The notes under the pieces: generated by a model
The model's database searches: none
Told to the model about the DNA's origin: nothing
The model's input: only the letters and a program-made list of their open reading frames with translations
Assembly (NCBI GenBank): GCA_037131575.1
Contig: JBAXQV010000142.1
Coordinates: 1-8,306 of the forward strand
Source: VFMC01 sp037131575
Lineage (GTDB): Bacteria > Actinomycetota > Acidimicrobiia > Acidimicrobiales > Ilumatobacteraceae
Reading direction: 5' to 3'
DNA length: 8,306 bases
Program-made: the position numbers and the translations under genes
Shown here: positions 3,210 through 8,306 of the stretch, piece by piece
How the letters are laid out: every line of letters starts with the position of its first letter
Numbering within the stretch: the first letter of the stretch is position 1

Positions 3210-5261
3210 TCAGGGTGTGGCGAGCGTTGTGCTCGTGGTGGTGGTTGTTGTTGTTGGCGGCGTGGTTGGCGGTGTCGTAGGTGGTGTGGTGGGCGGTGTG
3301 GTGGTTGACGTCGTGGCCGGTGCAGCAGCGCGACCCACCTGCAGGCTCACTGCTGAGCCCGGGTCGACCTTGGTGCCCGGGGGGACGCTCTGGCTGATGA
3401 CCCGCCCGTCGTTGGCATCGCCAGCCACCACGTTGATGTAGGTGACGGTGCCCACCACGAGACCCTTCTGGGTGAGGCGGGTGCGTGCCACTGCCTCGGT
3501 GTTGCCCACCAGTGGGTCGACCACCACCTGTTCGGGCCCACTCGAGACGATGAGGGTGATGGCGCCACCCACAGCGAGTTGCGCGTTGGCTGCTGGCTCG
3601 GTGCGCAACACCAACCCCTTGGCGACCGTAGGGCTGGCCTCGGTTTTCACCGTCACCGCGAATTTGAACGGCTCGGCCTTGAACAGTGCCGTCGCGGCGT
3701 CTTGGGTTTGCCCGGTCACATCGGAAACCACCAACGTGTTCGGCCCGCCCGACAACACGATGGCCACGGGTGAGCCCACCTTCAGCGCCGTACCCGCAAC
3801 CGGGTCGGTGCGGGTGACCGTTTCCTTCGGTTTGTCGGAGGTCTCTGCGGTGACGGTGCCCACCGTGAGGCCAGCCTCGGTGATGAGGCGCTTGGCCTCT
3901 TCGAGGTTCTTCCCGGTTACGTCGGGAATGGCGACAGGTTGCTTCGAGGGGTTGAAGTACACCTTGATGGCCGAACCGCTGGCCACCACGGTGTCGGCCA
4001 CCGGGTCGGTTTGGAACACGATGTTCTCGGCCACGGTGGCGTTCTCCTGCGGCACCGGCGTGATCGACAGGCCCGAGTCGCTGAGCGCCTTACTGGCTTG
4101 ATCGAACGGGAGCCCGACCACACTGGGCACCGCGCGAGTGGCCGGTGCCGGTGTGTTCGATGAGTTGACCGCGTTGTAGAGCACCACACCACCGATGGCG
4201 ACCAGCAAGATGGCGACGATGCCCAGCACGGTGTAGAGCCTGGTGCGATCGGGCGGTGGCTCCACATACGGTTGCTGCGCCGTGGGAACGCCGGTGGCCG
4301 TGCGCGGCATCGCTGCGGTGGCGGCATAGGCGGCTTGCCCGGCGCGTTGGGCGGGCATCGCCGTGGTGGGCGCTGCCGCTGCCGCGGCGGGCGGCGAGAT
4401 GGCGGCGAGCGCCTGCACAGGTTCCCCGGCGCGGAAGCGACGCAGGTCTTCGCGTGCGGCGTCGGCATCGGGGTAGCGCATGGCCGGGTTCTTGGCCAGC
4501 AGTTTGGCGACGATGGCCTCGAACGGCCGGGGGATGTCGGCGATGATCTGATTCAGCGGTTGCGGCGCGTCGTGCACCTGCTTGTAGGCAATACCAACCG
4601 GGTTGTCGCCGGTGAACGGAGGCCGACCCGACACCATCTCGTAGAGCACGATGCCGAGTGAGTAGAGGTCGCTGCGCGGATCGGGTTGCGCGCCCTGGGC
4701 CTGTTCGGGCGAGAAGTAGGTGGCCGTGCCCATGACCGCACCCACTTGGGTGAGGTTCGATTCCATCGGCGCGTTCATGGCGCGGGCGATGCCGAAGTCG
4801 GCCACCTTCACCTGACCCGCCGAACCGATGAGGATGTTGGCCGGTTTGATGTCGCGGTGCACCACACCATTGCGGTGGGCGAAACTGAGCGCTGCCGCCA
4901 CCTCACTGGCGATTTCGGCGGCCTGCATCGAGGTGAGCCGGCCGTTCACCCGCATGATGTCGGCCAGGGTGCGGCCCTGCACATACTCCATGGCCATGAA
5001 GTAGGTGTTGAGGTATTTGCCCCAGTCGTACACGCTCACGATGTTGGGGTGGTTGAGGTTGGCGGCGGCCTGTGCTTCGCGGCGGAAGCGTTCGACGAAG
5101 TTGGGGTCGGTGGCGAACTCGGGGAACAGCACCTTGATGGCCACGGGACGATCGAGCAGCAGATCGCGCGCCAAGAACACGTCGGCCATGCCACCTCGGC
5201 CGATGCGGTTCTGAATTTCGTAGCGATCGTTCAGGACGATCCGCTCTGGTTTGTCTGTCAC
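3210..5261 (-). CDS. pknB: Serine/threonine protein kinase PknB with four PASTA domains
   Basis: PknB is the essential membrane kinase that senses muropeptides or lipid II through extracellular PASTA repeats and phosphorylates cell-wall and division proteins. The 683 residues run: kinase domain 14-276 (glycine loop GRGGMADV 21-28, ATP-anchoring Lys43, Glu62, HRDIKPAN 135-142 with catalytic Asp137, DFG 155-157, SPE 184-186), an Ala/Pro/Thr juxtamembrane linker (281-340), one transmembrane helix (about 342-363), PASTA domains at about 376-437, 443-504, 509-574 and 578-642, and a Thr/Pro tail (644-683). The activation loop has LTQV (170-173), with one of the two Thr of the mycobacterial TQT autophosphorylation pair replaced by Val. 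Translation starts at GTG (5261-5259) with AGGA 4 nt upstream. It is the last gene of the rodA-pbpA-pknB block, and pknA is absent between pbpA and pknB. Confidence 0.95.
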   Translation of the reverse strand: MTDKPERIVLNDRYEIQNRIGRGGMADVFLARDLLLDRPVAIKVLFPEFATDPNFVERFRREAQAAANLNHPNIVSVYDWGKYLNTYFMAMEYVQGRTLADIMRVNGRLTSMQAAEIASEVAAALSFAHRNGVVHRDIKPANILIGSAGQVKVADFGIARAMNAPMESNLTQVGAVMGTATYFSPEQAQGAQPDPRSDLYSLGIVLYEMVSGRPPFTGDNPVGIAYKQVHDAPQPLNQIIADIPRPFEAIVAKLLAKNPAMRYPDADAAREDLRRFRAGEPVQALAAISPPAAAAAAPTTAMPAQRAGQAAYAATAAMPRTATGVPTAQQPYVEPPPDRTRLYTVLGIVAILLVAIGGVVLYNAVNSSNTPAPATRAVPSVVGLPFDQASKALSDSGLSITPVPQENATVAENIVFQTDPVADTVVASGSAIKVYFNPSKQPVAIPDVTGKNLEEAKRLITEAGLTVGTVTAETSDKPKETVTRTDPVAGTALKVGSPVAIVLSGGPNTLVVSDVTGQTQDAATALFKAEPFKFAVTVKTEASPTVAKGLVLRTEPAANAQLAVGGAITLIVSSGPEQVVVDPLVGNTEAVARTRLTQKGLVVGTVTYINVVAGDANDGRVISQSVPPGTKVDPGSAVSLQVGRAAAPATTSTTTPPTTPPTTPPTTPPTTTTTTTSTTLATP
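3249..3296 (-). repeat. Four PPTT repeats in the PknB extracellular tail
   Basis: Residues 656-671 are four consecutive PPTT units (12 bp each), followed by a threonine run. The DNA copies use different synonymous codons for both Pro and Thr, so the repeat is conserved as protein rather than being a fresh DNA duplication. The tail lies outside the cell after the fourth PASTA domain. Confidence 0.8.
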
Positions 5262-5328
5262 GACGTCCTACTTCGATGTTGCGCGACCTGGCGACGGTGG
5301 TGGCGAGAGGATACCGACCTGTAACGGC
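5262..5328 (-). promoter_or_regulatory. pbpA-pknB intergenic gap with pknB ribosome-binding site and weak -10
   Basis: The 67-bp gap carries AGGA (5269-5266 on the minus strand), 4 nt before the pknB GTG. It also has TATCCT (5313-5308), a possible -10 that would give a leader of about 40 nt. No matching -35 is evident. pknB may be transcribed both from this point and by read-through from pbpA. Confidence 0.35.
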
Positions 5329-6876
5329 TCATGGTTGCGCGGCGCCGGTTGTGGGCACGGCGGGCACCGTGGTGGTGGCCTGCGCCGCGGCTGCGGCAGC
5401 GTCGGCAGCGAACAGATAATCGAATACTTGCTTGGCTACCGGCCCGGCCACTTTGCCGCCGGTGCTGGCACTGATCTCGTCGTTGGTGCCCTTCAAGATC
5501 ACTGCGATCGCGTACTTCGGCGCAGCAGCGGGGGCGAAAGCGATGATCCACGCGTGCGAGCGCTGCGGTTGGCCGGTGGCGTTCAGTTGGGCGGTGCCGG
5601 TCTTCGCTGCAGCCTGAATGCCGTTGGCCAACTGCATCGGCTTGCCGGTGCCCAGGTTCACCACGTTCACCATCAACCCGTTCAGGGTGAGCGCCAACTC
5701 CGGAGTGATGGGCGTCTTCCATACCGACGGCGTGGTTCGACGGATCACGCGCCCATCGTGGTACAGCGTGCGGTCGACCACGTACGGGCTCATCATCCGG
5801 CCACCGTTGGCCACGGTCGCGGCCACCATGGCCATGTGCAGTGGCACCATCACATCGTTGCCCTGGCCGAACCCGCCGATGGCCAGTAGCGGCAGATTGT
5901 CGCTGAAGTCGGCGACCTCACCGAAGCGACTCGCCACCGGCTTGGGAAGGTCGATGGGCAGGGTCTCGCCGATGCCCCAATCCTTGGTGGCGGCCACCAT
6001 GCGCTCGGGCCCGAGTTCGGTGGCCATCTGCGCGAAGGGGATGTTGCAACTGCGGTAGAACACCTCCACGAGTGAGCCGCCGCAGGCCGAGCCGCCGTAG
6101 TTCTGGATGGGGTCGGTGGTCTGCGGCGGCACCCACTCTTTTTCCACCGGGAACTGCCGGTCGAGGGTGGCCACGCCATTGCCCAGTGCAGCCGCCGTGG
6201 TGATGACCTTGAAGCTCGACCCGGGCATGTAGCGCTCTTGGTACGCGTTGGCGAGCAGCGGCTTACCGGGGTATGCGTTGAGGAACGTCAGCACATCGCC
6301 AGCTTTCGCTGCATCGTGCACGGCGATGAGGTTGGGGTCGTAACTCGGGTAGCTGTACATCGCCAGCACTGCGCCGGTGTTGGGGTCGAGCACCACCACC
6401 GACCCCTCGCGGTCGCCCAACGCCTTGCGGGCCACCAACTGGGCATCGGCGCGCATGGTGAGCACCACCGAGCCCGAGGTGTCGGTGCTCGTGAGCAGGT
6501 TGCCGATCGATTCGATCTGCTGATCGGCGGTGGTGCCCATGAGCACGGCGTTCTGCGTGCGTTCGAGTTGTGTGTTGCCGTAGCTGTAGGTGTGATAGCC
6601 GGTGACGTTGGCGAACAGGTCGTTGGTGGGGTAGCTGCGTTGATACGTGAACGTGTCGTCGGGGTCGGTCACCCGAGCGCTCTGCGCCACCACCACACCG
6701 TCGGCAGTGATGATGGGGCCGCGCGAATGGTTGAAGTCGCGCACGGTCTGCCGGTCGTTGCGCGGGTCGCTGGTGAGTGCGGGCCGCCTCGTCACATGCA
6801 GTGTGTTGAGCTGCACGAACAGCGCCACGTAACACACGATCAACCCCAACGCGAGGTGGCGGATCTTTGCGTTCAT
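5329..6876 (-). CDS. pbpA: Class B penicillin-binding protein, peptidoglycan transpeptidase PbpA
   Basis: This membrane-anchored DD-transpeptidase cross-links peptidoglycan and works with its SEDS partner RodA, encoded just upstream. The 515 residues show an N-terminal membrane anchor (about 7-24), a dimerisation/linker region (25-150), and a transpeptidase domain with the three active-site motifs: SSFK (Ser220, Lys223), SCN (276-278) and KTGTAQ (425-430). The domain order and length match M. tuberculosis PbpA (about 490 residues) and not the larger PBP2b or PonA types. No PASTA domain is present. A low-complexity Ala/Thr/Pro tail (about 493-515) extends past the catalytic domain. The ATG (6876-6874) overlaps the rodA TGA in ATGA, with GAGGA 4 nt upstream inside rodA, so translation is probably coupled. 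Phosphorylation by PknB is known for the mycobacterial homologue and inferred here from linkage only. Confidence 0.94.
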   Translation of the reverse strand: MNAKIRHLALGLIVCYVALFVQLNTLHVTRRPALTSDPRNDRQTVRDFNHSRGPIITADGVVVAQSARVTDPDDTFTYQRSYPTNDLFANVTGYHTYSYGNTQLERTQNAVLMGTTADQQIESIGNLLTSTDTSGSVVLTMRADAQLVARKALGDREGSVVVLDPNTGAVLAMYSYPSYDPNLIAVHDAAKAGDVLTFLNAYPGKPLLANAYQERYMPGSSFKVITTAAALGNGVATLDRQFPVEKEWVPPQTTDPIQNYGGSACGGSLVEVFYRSCNIPFAQMATELGPERMVAATKDWGIGETLPIDLPKPVASRFGEVADFSDNLPLLAIGGFGQGNDVMVPLHMAMVAATVANGGRMMSPYVVDRTLYHDGRVIRRTTPSVWKTPITPELALTLNGLMVNVVNLGTGKPMQLANGIQAAAKTGTAQLNATGQPQRSHAWIIAFAPAAAPKYAIAVILKGTNDEISASTGGKVAGPVAKQVFDYLFAADAAAAAAQATTTVPAVPTTGAAQP

Positions 6877-8243
6877 CGGGTCCTCGTGCCGCGGCGCAGC
6901 ACACGTCGAGCTTCGAAGCGTTCGCCGATGGTGAGGTCGTCGGGTATCTCACCGAGATGGCGCGCCGTGGCATCGCTGGTGCGCATCAGCAACGCCAGCA
7001 GCACGTAGTTGGCGAGCAGGCTCGAACCGCCGTAGCTCACGAACGGCAAGGTGATGCCGGTGAGCGGCACCACACGGATCACGCCGCCGATGATGATGAA
7101 TGCCTGCACGCCCACGATGGTGGTGAGGCCTACCGCGAGCAACTTCTCGAACGGCCGATCGGTGCGAATGGCGATACGCAGGCCGGCACCGATGATGAGC
7201 AGAAAGGCGACGAGAATTGCCGTGGAACCCAGCAGGCCCAACTCTTCCCCGAACGCCGCGAAGATGAAGTCGTTCTTCACCTCGGGAATCTTGTTGGGAT
7301 TGCCGAGGCCGAGACCGGTGCCGCCCAAACCTCCGTTGGAGATGGAGAACATCGATTGGATGATCTGGTAGCCCTTGCCCTGATAATGAGGCCACGGGTC
7401 GAGCCAGATGGTGACGCGGGTCTGCACATTGTCGAACAGTTTCCATGCCGTGACGGCGGCGATGGCGAACAGCAAACCGCCCAGCACGAGGAAACTGGCG
7501 CGTTCGGTGGCGACCCAGAGCATCACCACGAACAGGGCGAAGAACAGCAGCGAGGCGCCGAGGTCGCGCAAACCGACCATCACCAACACGGCGAATGCCC
7601 AGGCGAGCAGGATGGGCAGCAGATGGCGTGGTTCGGGGAGGCGCAGCGGGCCGACTCTCCAGGTGTTGGTGGCGATGAGCTCGCGCCGTTCGGCGAGGTA
7701 CCCGGCGAAGAACAGTGCAAGGGCCACCTTGGCGAACTCGCCCGGCTGGAAGTTGATGGGGCCGATGTGCACCCAGATGCGGGCGCCACCGAAACTGCGT
7801 CCGAGCCCGGGCACCAAGGGCGAGAGGAGCAGCGCCGCACCGATGGCGAAGAACGTCCACTTGTAGCGGGCGAGGTCGACCGTTCGCTGCACGAACAACA
7901 GCGTGGCCACGTAGGCAATCACCCCGAGCAGCGTCCAGGTGGTCTGCAAACCGGCGAGGCGTTCGTTGAGGCGCGTGATCATTACGTAGCCGAGGCCGTT
8001 GAGCAGTGCTACGAGGGGCAACAGCGTGGCGTCGGCACCGCGGGCAAGGCGACGGGTGGCGATGTGCGCCACGATCAACAACCCCAGCAAGGCAATGAGG
8101 AACGGCACGATGATGGGCGGTATCGCGGCGTTCTTGCCGAGCGATGCGAGGGTGTAGGCCACTGCGGTGATGACACCGGCCATCACCACCAGGCCGAGTT
8201 CGGTGCCGCGGCGGGCCGACGCGAGCGGCGACGGTGTGCTCAT
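6873..8243 (-). CDS. rodA: SEDS-family peptidoglycan glycosyltransferase RodA/FtsW
   Basis: SEDS proteins polymerise lipid II into glycan strands and pair with a class B PBP, here PbpA. The 456 residues are mostly hydrophobic with at least ten membrane helices. Family signatures are GGARIWVHIG (152-161) with FQPGEFAK (165-172), the GKGYQIIQS segment (289-297), NDFIFAAFGEELG (324-336), and PFVSYGGSSLLANY (400-413). The cytoplasmic C-terminus (about 421-456) is rich in Arg. At the position aligned with the catalytic Asp of E. coli RodA and FtsW (the D of xDPxGxGY) I read His286; the nearest acidic residue is Asp282 in WLDPW. RodA rather than FtsW is assigned from pairing with pbpA and pknB. The ATG (8243-8241) overlaps the stop of the upstream gene as ATGA and has no good Shine-Dalgarno, suggesting translational coupling. 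Confidence 0.92.
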   Translation of the reverse strand: MSTPSPLASARRGTELGLVVMAGVITAVAYTLASLGKNAAIPPIIVPFLIALLGLLIVAHIATRRLARGADATLLPLVALLNGLGYVMITRLNERLAGLQTTWTLLGVIAYVATLLFVQRTVDLARYKWTFFAIGAALLLSPLVPGLGRSFGGARIWVHIGPINFQPGEFAKVALALFFAGYLAERRELIATNTWRVGPLRLPEPRHLLPILLAWAFAVLVMVGLRDLGASLLFFALFVVMLWVATERASFLVLGGLLFAIAAVTAWKLFDNVQTRVTIWLDPWPHYQGKGYQIIQSMFSISNGGLGGTGLGLGNPNKIPEVKNDFIFAAFGEELGLLGSTAILVAFLLIIGAGLRIAIRTDRPFEKLLAVGLTTIVGVQAFIIIGGVIRVVPLTGITLPFVSYGGSSLLANYVLLALLMRTSDATARHLGEIPDDLTIGERFEARRVLRRGTRTR

Positions 8244-8306
8244 GGCCCCGCGGTGGTCGGAGGGGCGGTGGTCGGAGGGGCGGTGGCCGGTGCGGCGGTG
8301 GTGGCG
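8240..8306 (-). CDS. C-terminal tail of an upstream gene, Thr/Pro/Ala-rich (possibly phosphatase PstP)
   Basis: Only the last 21 residues and the TGA (8242-8240) lie in the window; the 5' part is off the right edge. The readable tail is made of Ala, Thr and Pro (two TTAPP-like repeats, ending TTAGP). Its stop overlaps the rodA ATG as ATGA, the same arrangement as rodA/pbpA, which supports this frame over the other two. In the conserved actinobacterial cluster, the gene before rodA encodes the PP2C phosphatase PstP, whose C-terminus is extracellular. The identity here is inferred from synteny alone. Confidence 0.6.
   Translation of the reverse strand, partial: ATTAAPATAPPTTAPPTTAGP
8251..8280. 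repeat. Two perfect 15-bp tandem repeats in the tail of the upstream gene
   Basis: CGGTGGTCGGAGGGG is repeated exactly at 8251-8265 and 8266-8280, followed by a degenerate third unit starting at 8281. The length is a multiple of three, so copy-number change keeps the frame and alters only the number of Thr/Ala/Pro pentads. Confidence 0.85.

Noticed and set aside
3232..3310. Low-complexity G/T-rich tract as a regulatory or recombination repeat
   Set aside because: It is the reverse complement of Thr/Pro codons in the PknB tail and is explained by coding.
3442..4101. Plus-strand open frame opposite the PASTA region of pknB
   Set aside because: It mirrors the Val/Thr-rich PASTA codons; kinase and PASTA motifs are on the opposite strand.
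6238..7008. Plus-strand open frame opposite pbpA/rodA
   Set aside because: It is His/Val/Gly-rich, without domain signatures, and crosses the ATGA junction of two certain genes.
1..8306. CRISPR array, tRNA/rRNA, insertion sequence, phage or defence island
   Set aside because: No regularly spaced repeats, tRNA-like folds, transposase motifs or terminal inverted repeats were visible; all long regions are explained by housekeeping genes.

Overview
The window is high-GC DNA from an actinobacterium. The key evidence is crgA, a cell-division gene restricted to Actinobacteria, together with the gene order crgA(-) / trpG(+) / pknB(-) / pbpA(-) / rodA(-). In Mycobacterium tuberculosis the same block lies close to the chromosomal origin (crgA, Rv0012, trpG, pknB, pknA, pbpA, rodA, pstP, fhaB, fhaA). 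I infer that this window is also oriC-proximal. The codon use and the Thr/Pro-rich tails would suit a deep-branching lineage such as Acidimicrobiia, but I cannot prove the class.

Left part (1-1883): a 3-hydroxyisobutyrate dehydrogenase-like gene, cut by the left edge, is divergent from a complete acetyl-CoA C-acyltransferase (thiolase). Both suggest acyl-CoA or branched-chain catabolism. The 195-bp divergent region between them contains a CRP/GlxR-like site and several short repeats.

Middle (1884-3205): an 88-aa membrane-anchored, Cys-containing small protein with a hexaproline run is bracketed by exact actinobacterial DnaA boxes (TTGTCCACA). Next come crgA (minus) and trpG/pabA (plus). These start only 24 bp apart, from what looks like a bidirectional promoter with overlapping -10 elements and no ribosome-binding site on either side, so both are probably leaderless.

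Right part (3206-8306): a minus-strand cell-wall operon reads, in transcription order, an unidentified gene tail (probably pstP by synteny), rodA, pbpA, then pknB. The first two junctions are 4-bp ATGA overlaps. pknB follows pbpA after 67 bp. RodA (SEDS glycosyltransferase) and PbpA (class B transpeptidase) form a peptidoglycan synthase pair. PknB (kinase with four PASTA domains) senses wall fragments and phosphorylates growth and division proteins, and CrgA recruits and stabilises the divisome. pknA, which separates pknB and pbpA in mycobacteria, is absent here.

I see no CRISPR array, RNA gene, insertion sequence, phage or defence locus. The noteworthy signals are regulatory (DnaA boxes around the small gene, the overlapping divergent promoter, the CRP-like site), plus a His at the expected position of the catalytic Asp in the SEDS protein.
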